From positions 1-23,040 of the forward strand of contig JAVBSS010000023.1 in NCBI GenBank assembly GCA_031556525.1: DNA of 23,040 nt, written 5' to 3'. The notes under the pieces were generated by a model. The model saw only the letters and a program-made list of their open reading frames with translations, did not search any database and was not told the origin of the DNA. Below are positions 15,139 to 22,902 of this stretch, in pieces. Made by a program: the position numbers and the translations under genes. Positions within the stretch are counted from its first letter, which is position 1. Each line of letters opens with the position of its first letter. This stretch comes from JAVBSN01 sp031556525. Lineage in GTDB: Bacteria; Bacillota; Clostridia; Lachnospirales; Lachnospiraceae.

Positions 15139-16611
15139 ATGGAAATATTAAAATTAACAGCAGTAGAGCTTGGTAAAAAGATAAAATCAGGAGAAGTAAG
15201 TGTATTAGAAGCAGTAAACACATACTTAGATAGAATAGAAAAAATAGATAATGACTATAACTGCTTTATAACAGTAAATAGGGAAAATGCTATGGCAAAG
15301 GCAAGCGAAGTTCAAGAACTTATAGATAGGGGAGAATTAACTGGGCCACTTGCAGGAGTACCAGTAGCTATAAAAGATAATATATGTACACAGGGTATAT
15401 TAACTACTTGTAGCTCACACATACTTGATAATTTTGTTCCGACTTATTCAGCTACAGTAATAACTAAGTTAGAAGAGGCAGGAGCTATAATAATAGGAAA
15501 GACAAACATGGATGAATTCGCAATGGGAAGTACAACAGAGACTTCTTATTTTGGAGAAACTAAGAATCCATGGAATGTTAAGCATGTACCGGGAGGCTCA
15601 TCGGGAGGTTCAGCGGCAGCAGTTGCGGCAGAAGAGATTCCTTATGCACTAGGATCAGATACAGGTGGTTCTATTAGGCAACCAGCATCATTTTGTGGAG
15701 TAACAGGAATTAAGCCTACTTATGGAAGAGTATCTAGATATGGACTTGTTGCATATGGCTCATCACTTGACCAAATAGGACCTTTGGCAAAAGACGTAAC
15801 AGATTGTGCAACTATACTAGAAACAATATCAGCATATGACATTAAGGACTCAACATCTGTTAATCGTGACGATACAGATTTTACAAGTGCTTTGGTAGAT
15901 GATGTTAAGGGAATGAGAATAGGTATCCCAAGAGATTATCTAGGTGAAGGAATAGAAGCAGAGGTAAAGGATGCAATCCTTGAAGCTGCTAAGAAGTTAG
16001 AAGAAAAGGGAGCAATAGTTGAAGAATTTGACCTAAGCCTTGTTGAATATGCAATTCCTACTTATTATATTATTGCCTCAGCAGAAGCTAGTTCTAATCT
16101 TGAAAGATTTGAAGGTGTTAAATATGGATATAGAACACCAGAGTATGAAGGACTTCATAATATGTACAAGAAAACTCGTTCAGAAGGTTTTGGTGCTGAG
16201 GTAAAGAGAAGAATAATGTTAGGTTCATTTGTATTAAGTTCAGGATATTATGATGCTTATTATGTAAAGGCGCTTAAAGCAAAGGCACTTATTAAGAAAG
16301 CATTTGATAAAGCATTTGAAAAATATGATGTAATACTTGGGCCAGTTGCACCAACAACAGCTCTTAAATTGGGAGAGAATCTATCAGATCCTATTAAGAT
16401 GTATCTAGGTGATATATATACAGTAGCAGTAAATATTGCTGGAATACCAGCTATATCACTTCCTTGTGGAATTGATAGCAAAGGACTTCCTATAGGATTA
16501 CAAATATTAGGTAAAGAATTTGATGAAAAGACAATAATTAGAGCAGCCTATACATTTGAACAGACAAGAGAATATGTAAGACCAAGTGAACTTACAGAAA
16601 GGGGGCTATAA
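15139..16611 (+). CDS. gatA: Asp/Glu-tRNA amidotransferase subunit A
   Basis: A 490-residue amidase that releases ammonia from glutamine for the complex. The Ser-cisSer-Lys triad is complete: K79 in VAIKDN, S154 in PGGSSGGS and S178 in DTGGSIR, the same numbering as S. aureus GatA. The glycine/serine-rich amidase signature is intact from about 151 to 190. Ribosome site AAAGGAG (15126-15132). Length is normal. The stop codon is one base before the gatB start, so the two are translationally coupled. Confidence 0.97.
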   Translation: MEILKLTAVELGKKIKSGEVSVLEAVNTYLDRIEKIDNDYNCFITVNRENAMAKASEVQELIDRGELTGPLAGVPVAIKDNICTQGILTTCSSHILDNFVPTYSATVITKLEEAGAIIIGKTNMDEFAMGSTTETSYFGETKNPWNVKHVPGGSSGGSAAAVAAEEIPYALGSDTGGSIRQPASFCGVTGIKPTYGRVSRYGLVAYGSSLDQIGPLAKDVTDCATILETISAYDIKDSTSVNRDDTDFTSALVDDVKGMRIGIPRDYLGEGIEAEVKDAILEAAKKLEEKGAIVEEFDLSLVEYAIPTYYIIASAEASSNLERFEGVKYGYRTPEYEGLHNMYKKTRSEGFGAEVKRRIMLGSFVLSSGYYDAYYVKALKAKALIKKAFDKAFEKYDVILGPVAPTTALKLGENLSDPIKMYLGDIYTVAVNIAGIPAISLPCGIDSKGLPIGLQILGKEFDEKTIIRAAYTFEQTREYVRPSELTERGL

Positions 16612-16612
16612 T

Positions 16613-18043
16613 ATGAGCAAAACATACGAAACAGTCATTGGATTGGAAGTTCATGTTGAGTTGGCAACAGCAACCAAGATATTTTGCGGATGTACTACAA
16701 CATTTGGTGGAGCCCCTAATACTCATACTTGTCCAGTGTGTACAGGTATGCCAGGTAGCCTTCCAGTACTAAATAAAGCAGTAGTAGAAAAGGCAATGGC
16801 AGTTGGACTTGCGACTAATTGCAATATAACTAAGAATTGTAAGTTTGATAGAAAGAATTATTTTTATCCAGATAATCCACAAAACTATCAAATATCTCAG
16901 TTATATTATCCCATATGTAGAGATGGATATATAGAAATAGAAGTAAATGGCGAGAAGAAATCAATTGGAATCCATGAGATTCATATGGAAGAAGATGCAG
17001 GAAAGTTAGTGCATGACCCATGGACAGATTCTTCATTAGTTGATTATAATCGTTCAGGTGTACCACTAATTGAAATTGTATCAGAACCAGATATGCGTTC
17101 TGCTGATGAAGTAATAGCATACTTAGAAAAGTTAAGACTTATTATACAGTATTTAGGTGCGTCAGACTGTAAGCTTAATGAGGGCTCGATGAGAGCAGAT
17201 GTTAACTTATCTATAAGAGAGATAGGGGCAGCAGAATACGGTACAAGAACAGAGATGAAGAATCTTAATTCATTTAAAGCTATTGCTAGAGCTATTGAAT
17301 CTGAGAAAAAGAGACAAATTGAATTATTAGAAGAAGGTAAATCAGTAACTCAAGAGACCAGAAGATGGGATGATAACAAAGAATATTCATATCCTATGCG
17401 TTCAAAGGAAGATGCTCAAGATTATAGATATTTCCCAGATCCAGATTTAGTTCCAATTATTATTAGTGATGAATGGATAGAAGATACTAGGAAATTACAA
17501 CCTGAACTTAGAGATGAGAAAAGAGCTAGATATAAAGTAGAGTATGATATACCAGACTATGATATTGATATAATAACAAGTTCAAAACATATGGCGGATA
17601 TATTTGAGGATACGATTAAGCAAGGAGCTAATCCTAAAAAGGTATCTAACTGGTTAATGGTTGAGACAATGAGACTTCTAAAGGAGAAAGAAATAGAGCC
17701 AGAAGATATTAGATTTTCAGCAACTAACCTAGCTAAGCTTATAAAACTTACAGATTCAAATACAATTAACTCAAATGTGGCAAAAGATGTATTTGAATTA
17801 ATGTTTACTGATGATATAGATCCAGATGAGTATGTTAAGGAACAGGGACTCGGAACAGTAAATGATGAAGGTACATTAAGAAAAGTTGTAGAAGAGGTAA
17901 TCACTAATAATCCAGCTTCCGTAGAAGATTATAGAAATGGTAAAGAAAAAGCTATAGGATTTTTAGTAGGTCAAACAATGAAGGCTATGAAGGGTAAAGC
18001 AAACCCACAAATGGTTAATGAGATATTGAAAGAAATATTATAG
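16613..18043 (+). CDS. gatB: Asp/Glu-tRNA amidotransferase subunit B
   Basis: A 476-residue subunit that phosphorylates the misloaded Asp or Glu and accepts ammonia from GatA. The N-terminal cradle carries GLEVHVEL (10-17) and the zinc ligands C25, C27, C40 and C43 in FCGC and TCPVC. DRKNYFYPDNPQNYQISQ, SLVDYNRSGVPLIEIVSEPD and the helical tail domain (about 330-476) ending in QMVNEILKEIL are standard. I place the start at 16613, 7 bases after AAAGGGGG, rather than at an upstream in-frame ATG inside gatA. It is the last gene of the aspS2-gatCAB operon. Confidence 0.97.
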   Translation: MSKTYETVIGLEVHVELATATKIFCGCTTTFGGAPNTHTCPVCTGMPGSLPVLNKAVVEKAMAVGLATNCNITKNCKFDRKNYFYPDNPQNYQISQLYYPICRDGYIEIEVNGEKKSIGIHEIHMEEDAGKLVHDPWTDSSLVDYNRSGVPLIEIVSEPDMRSADEVIAYLEKLRLIIQYLGASDCKLNEGSMRADVNLSIREIGAAEYGTRTEMKNLNSFKAIARAIESEKKRQIELLEEGKSVTQETRRWDDNKEYSYPMRSKEDAQDYRYFPDPDLVPIIISDEWIEDTRKLQPELRDEKRARYKVEYDIPDYDIDIITSSKHMADIFEDTIKQGANPKKVSNWLMVETMRLLKEKEIEPEDIRFSATNLAKLIKLTDSNTINSNVAKDVFELMFTDDIDPDEYVKEQGLGTVNDEGTLRKVVEEVITNNPASVEDYRNGKEKAIGFLVGQTMKAMKGKANPQMVNEILKEIL

Positions 18044-18056
18044 AGCATGTAATAGA

Positions 18057-18084
18057 GCATCTGTCGATACTGGCAGGTGCTTTT
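18057..18084 (+). terminator. probable terminator after gatB
   Basis: GCATCTGTC (18057-18065) and GGCAGGTGC (18072-18080) pair with two G-T wobbles around loop GATACT, followed by TTTTG and more T. The rest of the 298-base gap to 18341 holds the promoter below and no other recognised gene. Confidence 0.7.
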
Positions 18085-18204
18085 GTGTGTTTAAAAAGTA
18101 ATAAAGCATTTACATTAAAGCAGTCTAATTTATATAGCATATTAGTTAAAATGACAACAAAGGGAATACGTGTCAAAATAATATTACAATCGACAAATAG
18201 AATA

Positions 18205-18233
18205 TTGACAAATAACAACGAAACATGTAAAAT
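18205..18233 (+). promoter_or_regulatory. strong promoter of the type VII secretion locus
   Basis: Perfect TTGACA (18205-18210), a 17-base spacer and TAAAAT (18228-18233, 5 of 6). It leaves a leader of about 100 bases before the GTG at 18342. A second lone TATAAT at 18262-18267 has no clear -35. Confidence 0.7.
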
Positions 18234-18341
18234 TATAAATTAAGTAGCATATTGTGGGATTTATAATAGTAATGTTTGGAAACAAGTAATTAGTAAATAT
18301 TGTTTATAAAATTATATTGTGATAATTGGGGTGAAGAAATA

Positions 18342-20657
18342 GTGAAAAAAGTAATATATGCTATTAGTGTATTTGTATTTCTATGTTTAGGTTATATGAT
18401 AGGACTTCAAGTAGAGCGAAGGCAGCAGGATGCATTGAAGAATCAGCAAGAAAACATTTTAAAAATTGCAATTGTAAATATGGATGATGGTGTAATACAA
18501 GAAGAAAACCAAGTTAATTATGCTAGTCAACTTATTAATTTGCTCAATGAAGATTTTGTAATGACTGGATTAAACGATGCTAAAATTGGTATTACTAATG
18601 GATTATATGCAGCGTATATAGTAGTACCAGAACAATTTTCAGAATCAGTAACATCTATTGAAAATAATCCTAAAAAAATAACGTTAGAATATAAGATTAA
18701 TTCTAATTTAAATAACGAAACCGAAATACAAACAGTTAATAATATAAATAGTTTTATAAATGCAATAAATTCTAATATTGCATTTATGTATATGGATGCA
18801 ATATTAACAGAATTCCATGATGTACAAGATAATTCAACAACTATTTTGAAAAATGATAATACAGAGTTAAGTAGACTAGAAAATATCGATGCTTCACAAT
18901 TAGTAGTGGTAGCCGAGGCAGTTGAAGAGTTAACAGTTGATTATAATATAGCAACAGTAGATTTAATACCATATACTAATCAAAATAATACCATAATGGA
19001 AGCCTTAGTGTTAGCTCATTCGGAGGCTATACAAAAAGGTAAAAGTGAATATTCTAATATACAAGATACTAATAGTGAAGTGAATGAAGCATCAAATAAT
19101 TTTTTCAATTTATATGATACGGTTATTAATGATATAGATACAAACCAAAGAAGCCTTTTGGAAATAGGAAAAACAAATCTTGGAAATGTAATTAGGTTAT
19201 ACAATCAAAATATATCAGAGAAAAAGAAAACAATGACAAATCAAATTTCAGATATTGTAGGAAAGCAAATAGCAGCAGATAGTGACTCAGCAAATGGACA
19301 GTTAAAAAATATTTTGACAAATGTGAATGGAAGTAAAACAGAAGAATTAAAGAATCAAGAAGAAAAATGGAAATCATTTGTTGAAAAATTAAAAATATTT
19401 GCAGATGAGGAAATAGATGATATTAAACCTACAATATTAGAGGAATACCAGATTAGTGTAGATAATCAAATTAATAGTATTATAAAAGAGGCATATAAGC
19501 AAGGAGTTACAGATGCATTTACTGTAATTGAAAGGGAAATTACTACTGAGGAATCTGAAGAAAAACCTGAAGAAGAATCTGAAGAAGAATTGGAACAAAT
19601 TATAGACTTGAATGAAAAAAAATTTTCAATTAATAATATTATACAAATACATAATAAGTATACTAGTGAAAAATTAGAAGAGAACGTAAATACATATTTA
19701 ACAGGTGTTGAAGAGATAACTATATCGGATGATGAAATAGAAGAAATTAAAATTAATTGGGATTCATTTAATATCCCAGTTCCTTCATATACCCAGACGG
19801 ATAAGAAAGAATCAAATGAAGAAGAATCAAATGAGGAAGATTCAAGCGAAGAAGAATCCAGTGAAGAAGAAAAACCAACTATTACACTTCAGATATGTGA
19901 AGAGGCAAAACGAACAAATGTTGAAAGCCTATCAAACTCATTTACAGAATTATTTGCATTAGAAAGTAATGGGAAATTGATTGATAGTGTAATACAAACA
20001 GATTTTCATGAAGCATTATTAAATGAAAATATAGTGCAACGAAGTAGATTGGCAAATTCTAAAGATGTGCTTAATCAAAGTATGGATACATATGAAAAAA
20101 AATTAACTGAATTTGACCCGTTGCGGTATGTTGAAGAAGCAAATTTAAACAGATATTTAACAGATATAAAATTAAATTCAGAGACCATGTTGGGCACTAT
20201 AGAGAATAATAATTCAGAGCACATATTGTATTCTTCAAATGTATATTCAACAACATTTGAGAATTCAATGAAATTAAAAAATTCTTTATCAGAGGCAAAT
20301 AATCAATCAATATCAAATGTAGGAAGTTGTATAGATGATTTGAAAATTTCTAGAGAGAATGTAAATGGTCAGAATTCAGATATGTTAACAGGATTTACAG
20401 AGTCACTTAAATATACGAGAGTTAATAGCCAAGGTAATTCAGAGGTATATGATTATATTATAAACCCTGTTAAGTCGTTAAATACAGGAGAAAAGATTAT
20501 AGGTACAAATACTGAATCATCAAATAGTAAAATATCTTTAAAAGAAATTTTATTGATTATTTTTGGAATTGGAATTGTTGTTTGCATTGGAGAATTCCTT
20601 ATAAGTGTCAGAAAGAAGTATAAGGCTGACAGAGAAGAAAGTAGTGACATATTTTAA
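18342..20657 (+). CDS. EsaA/YhgE-like type VII secretion membrane protein
   Basis: A 771-residue protein with an N-terminal signal-anchor helix (about 4-22), a large extracellular part and one C-terminal helix (about 728-748) with a basic cytoplasmic tail. The segment after the first helix (IAIVNMDDG, INLLNED, GLYAAYIVVPEQFSESV) is the YhgE/Pip N-terminal domain shared with EsaA, the extracellular tether of type VIIb systems. The centre is long and helical, with two acidic Glu/Ser tracts (DNA 19545-19600 and 19805-19877). Classical EsaA has several C-terminal membrane helices; only one is seen here, so it is a shortened variant. The start is GTG with GGGGTG (18328-18333) eight bases before; a TTG at 18300 lacks a ribosome site. 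EsxA follows after 56 bases. Confidence 0.75.
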   Translation: MKKVIYAISVFVFLCLGYMIGLQVERRQQDALKNQQENILKIAIVNMDDGVIQEENQVNYASQLINLLNEDFVMTGLNDAKIGITNGLYAAYIVVPEQFSESVTSIENNPKKITLEYKINSNLNNETEIQTVNNINSFINAINSNIAFMYMDAILTEFHDVQDNSTTILKNDNTELSRLENIDASQLVVVAEAVEELTVDYNIATVDLIPYTNQNNTIMEALVLAHSEAIQKGKSEYSNIQDTNSEVNEASNNFFNLYDTVINDIDTNQRSLLEIGKTNLGNVIRLYNQNISEKKKTMTNQISDIVGKQIAADSDSANGQLKNILTNVNGSKTEELKNQEEKWKSFVEKLKIFADEEIDDIKPTILEEYQISVDNQINSIIKEAYKQGVTDAFTVIEREITTEESEEKPEEESEEELEQIIDLNEKKFSINNIIQIHNKYTSEKLEENVNTYLTGVEEITISDDEIEEIKINWDSFNIPVPSYTQTDKKESNEEESNEEDSSEEESSEEEKPTITLQICEEAKRTNVESLSNSFTELFALESNGKLIDSVIQTDFHEALLNENIVQRSRLANSKDVLNQSMDTYEKKLTEFDPLRYVEEANLNRYLTDIKLNSETMLGTIENNNSEHILYSSNVYSTTFENSMKLKNSLSEANNQSISNVGSCIDDLKISRENVNGQNSDMLTGFTESLKYTRVNSQGNSEVYDYIINPVKSLNTGEKIIGTNTESSNSKISLKEILLIIFGIGIVVCIGEFLISVRKKYKADREESSDIF
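19809..19868 (+). repeat. four 15-base repeats coding an acidic linker
   Basis: Four in-frame units encode ESNEE, ESNEE, DSSEE and ESSEE, followed by E and K. The unit is about GAATCAAATGAAGAA with drifting third positions. The tract is inside the extracellular part of the EsaA-like protein and could expand or contract by slippage or recombination without a frameshift. Confidence 0.75.
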
Positions 20658-20713
20658 TGTAATAATCTAGTCGAAAGACTATTATTAAATATAAAAGAGA
20701 AGGGGGAAATAAA

Positions 20714-21019
20714 ATGGGAGCATCAGATAGCTTAAAAATGAGTTATGACGACATGCAAGCTGAAATTGATAAGTTAATACAATATGCTAATGAGTTTGAA
20801 ATAACTACATCTTCAATGACAACAAGCGTGACTACATTATGTGATGGATGGACATCTGCATCAACAGAAACTTATCGTGATGACTATACTGCATTGTCAG
20901 ATAATTTTACAAAGACATTAGACGTTGTTAGAGAATTAATAACATCTACTTCTGGTTACATTTCAGATATGCAAGAAGTTGATCAAAGTTACTCAAGTTC
21001 AAAAGTTACTGTAGGTTAA
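20714..21019 (+). CDS. WXG100 family protein (EsxA-like)
   Basis: A 101-residue helical-hairpin protein of the ESAT-6/WXG100 type, a small substrate and core element of type VII secretion. The first helix covers about 8-42, the turn carries GWTS at 45-48 and the second helix runs about 50-90. The consensus turn is W-x-G; here it is W46-T-S48, and the preceding Gly45 may supply the flexibility. The C-terminal tail after the helix has Tyr/Asp residues as often found in export signals. Strong ribosome site AAGGGGG (20700-20706). A small hairpin TAGTC-GAAA-GACTA (20668-20681) lies in front of the gene and a terminator directly behind, so it may be expressed more than its neighbours. Confidence 0.82.
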   Translation: MGASDSLKMSYDDMQAEIDKLIQYANEFEITTSSMTTSVTTLCDGWTSASTETYRDDYTALSDNFTKTLDVVRELITSTSGYISDMQEVDQSYSSSKVTVG

Positions 21020-21033
21020 TGAAACTGTAAGAT

Positions 21034-21070
21034 GGGCAAGGGATAGCTTAGCTATTTCCCTGCTCGTTTT
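21034..21070 (+). terminator. intergenic terminator or attenuator after the WXG100 gene
   Basis: GGGCAAGGGATAGC (21034-21047) folds with GCTATTTCCCTGCTC (21051-21065), with a one-base bulge or mismatches, over a TTA loop, followed by G and four T. It lies between genes 1 and 2 after the promoter, so it should lower expression of downstream genes rather than stop it fully. Confidence 0.72.
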
Positions 21071-21108
21071 ACTATTTGTAAAAAGTATTAAAAGAGGAGG
21101 TGTAGAGG

Positions 21109-21576
21109 GTGGAAACTATTTTAGTATACAAAAGCACAGATACAGAGACTGTTCCAGAAACATCAAGTAGCATGACACTTGATGGAGAATCTTGGAAAAA
21201 TAGAGAAAATGCAACCTATACATCACTCTTAGATATGTATGGTGCACCAAAATTGTTTTCTTCTGAAAAAACCAATTTATATAGTGAAATAAAGCAGGAA
21301 GATATATTAGAACAACAAAACCTGGTTGATTATATTTTTTCAGGACAGATGCAAGTGATAGATGAAGAAGAAAATTTGATTGATTATATATTCTCTAAGG
21401 AAATCGAATTATCAAAAGTAAAAAATTATAATAAGGATGAAAATGATTATTTCTTATGTTTTGTTATGGCAGAAATTTTAATAGCTTTAATATTTATAAG
21501 ATTATTGGTTAAATTTAATGCCAAAAGGAAAAAGAGGAGAGAAGAATATGAAGCTGAGATTAACTTGGAGAGCTAG
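21109..21576 (+). CDS. single-pass membrane protein, EssA-like by position
   Basis: A 155-residue protein with no strong motif that I recognise. An acidic, polar N-terminal part (about 1-112) is followed by one membrane helix (about 114-134, with Glu122 inside) and a very basic tail (KRKKRRE). Size, single C-terminal helix, position after esxA and before the EsaB-like gene all resemble EssA of type VIIb loci, but sequence similarity cannot be confirmed by eye. An eight-residue motif occurs twice, NLVDYIFS (71-78) and NLIDYIFS (89-96). It starts with GTG, eight bases after GAGGAGG (21094-21100). Its 3' end overlaps the next gene by 29 bases. Confidence 0.6.
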   Translation: METILVYKSTDTETVPETSSSMTLDGESWKNRENATYTSLLDMYGAPKLFSSEKTNLYSEIKQEDILEQQNLVDYIFSGQMQVIDEEENLIDYIFSKEIELSKVKNYNKDENDYFLCFVMAEILIALIFIRLLVKFNAKRKKRREEYEAEINLES

Positions 21577-21781
21577 GGGTCAAAAAGATATAGATTTGAT
21601 AGTATCTGCAGAACAAAAAATATCAGAGACAATGAACATTTTGGCTGAAAGAGAAATTTTTGAAAAGGATATAGTAGATTCGGCAAAGTATATAAAATCA
21701 TTAAGAACGAATAATCAAGTTAATATACTTTTAACATATAATGAAGCAAATATTTATGCTGGTGATATTTTAGAATTATAA
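21548..21781 (+). CDS. EsaB/YukD-like ubiquitin-fold protein
   Basis: A 77-residue protein. Length, an N-terminal strand (KLRLTWRA) with a conserved-looking hydrophobic core, the central helix (KISETMNILAER) and the C-terminal GDILEL, where S. aureus EsaB ends GDILKLL, match the EsaB/YukD family, small ubiquitin-like regulators of type VIIb secretion. A longer start at 21518 is possible, but 21548 has GAGGAGAG (21534-21541) in front of it. It overlaps the previous gene by 29 bases in another frame. The match is on length, fold pattern and position, not a clear catalytic motif. Confidence 0.68.
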   Translation: MKLRLTWRARGQKDIDLIVSAEQKISETMNILAEREIFEKDIVDSAKYIKSLRTNNQVNILLTYNEANIYAGDILEL

Positions 21782-21808
21782 AATTTAAATAGTAAAGGGG
21801 AGTTGACA

Positions 21809-22252
21809 ATGGCAAGTAACGGAACAAGAAATTCAACAAGTGCAGGTCAAAGTACTATGACACCTGAACAAAGGGGAAGGAGAATAGCTTCTATTAGATC
21901 AGAAATCTACACTTTAAATACGAGACGTAATAAAGTAAATTCGCAAATAATAAATCTTACAACAGAGCAAACTAATCTAAATACATATCTAGGAAGTTGG
22001 AGTACTCAGAAGTCTTTGTATAATAGCAATAATATTATTTCTGAGGTAGTAATCATAAATACATTCGAAGGAATATGTGCAGATAAAATAAAGGAAGATA
22101 TGGAAGAGTGTATTTCAGATATGGATCAAACATATAATAGCGTTGGTGGATTAAATGGTGATATTCATACACAAATTTCACGGTTAAATCAATATATTTC
22201 AAATATAAACAATAAAATTTCATTATTAAATAATGAATTAAATGCTCTTTAG
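21809..22252 (+). CDS. helical coiled-coil protein, WXG/DUF5082-like
   Basis: A 147-residue protein rich in Ser, Thr and Asn. A disordered head (about 1-20) is followed by a long helix (about 22-58, heptad-like IRSEIYTLNTRRNKVNSQI), a turn, and two more helices (about 80-147) ending NNKISLLNNEL. It resembles the small DUF5082 (YwqH-type) helical proteins next to LXG toxin genes. No W-x-G turn is seen; NTFEGICADKI takes that place. Ribosome site AAAGGGGAG (21794-21802) makes ATG 21809 the best start, over the TTG at 21803. It follows the EsaB-like gene by 27 bases. Confidence 0.6.
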   Translation: MASNGTRNSTSAGQSTMTPEQRGRRIASIRSEIYTLNTRRNKVNSQIINLTTEQTNLNTYLGSWSTQKSLYNSNNIISEVVIINTFEGICADKIKEDMEECISDMDQTYNSVGGLNGDIHTQISRLNQYISNINNKISLLNNELNAL

Positions 22253-22263
22253 GAGGTAGGAAG

Positions 22264-22557
22264 ATGGCAGAAAATATAAATCTAAGGGAACAGGAATATC
22301 AAACGATAGTATCAGAATTATCTACTATGCATACAACACAGTTGCAGAATGTAGCTGATGTTATTGCTACAATGAAAATATTAGCATCAGATAAAAGTGT
22401 TTTTTCAGCTAACCTTACATCACAAAAAATTATAGATATGCTAGATACATTATCGAATGAAGTAATGACATTATTAGAACAAGCATTTACGGATAGTGAA
22501 GCAGGAGTAGCTAATATGATAACAAGTACAGTAGCTACAGATACATATTGTAATTAA
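22264..22557 (+). CDS. small helical protein, DUF5344-like, candidate T7 adaptor
   Basis: A 97-residue protein that I cannot assign firmly. It is all-helical by composition: an opening helix (about 6-50) and a second (about 58-90), with a short linker, as in WXG100 or the YwqI/DUF5344 family that pairs with DUF5082. No W-x-G is present. Directly before the ATG are AGGAGG and GAAG; it lies 11 bases after the previous stop and 12 before the next start, so it is in the same operon. Confidence 0.55.
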   Translation: MAENINLREQEYQTIVSELSTMHTTQLQNVADVIATMKILASDKSVFSANLTSQKIIDMLDTLSNEVMTLLEQAFTDSEAGVANMITSTVATDTYCN

Positions 22558-22569
22558 GGAGGTATATAT

Positions 22570-22860
22570 ATGAGTGATATTAGTATTAATGCTGGAAGTA
22601 TTGAAAGTTCAATATCAAGTCTTGTAAGTAATATAGAGAGTAAAATTATAACAGCTAGTGCAACATCAGGAAATACAATTATTGATGCAATTGAACATTC
22701 ATCAGGAGATTTAATTGCATCATTTAAAGAAGAAATAACTTGTGAAGTGGAAGTTATTAATTCGGTGGGAGAATTACTAATTTCAATGGCAAATTATATA
22801 AAATCAGCTAAGGATGCATTTGTATATGTAGATACAGCATATAAATCATCAAAAATTTAG
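22570..22860 (+). CDS. small helical protein, WXG-like, unknown
   Basis: A 96-residue protein of unknown function, rich in Ser, Ile and Ala and without tryptophan. Two helices (about 8-40 and 52-90) are predicted by pattern, and the C-terminal tail ends AFVYVDTAYKSSKI, with tyrosines and an acidic residue like an export tail. Good ribosome site AAGGAGG sits 8 bases before the ATG. Its composition and size resemble the genes before it, suggesting substrates or partners of the same secretion system. Confidence 0.55.
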   Translation: MSDISINAGSIESSISSLVSNIESKIITASATSGNTIIDAIEHSSGDLIASFKEEITCEVEVINSVGELLISMANYIKSAKDAFVYVDTAYKSSKI

Positions 22861-22902
22861 TGGTTTTAATAAAACGTGGATAGATAAACGGAGGATAAGC
22901 AA

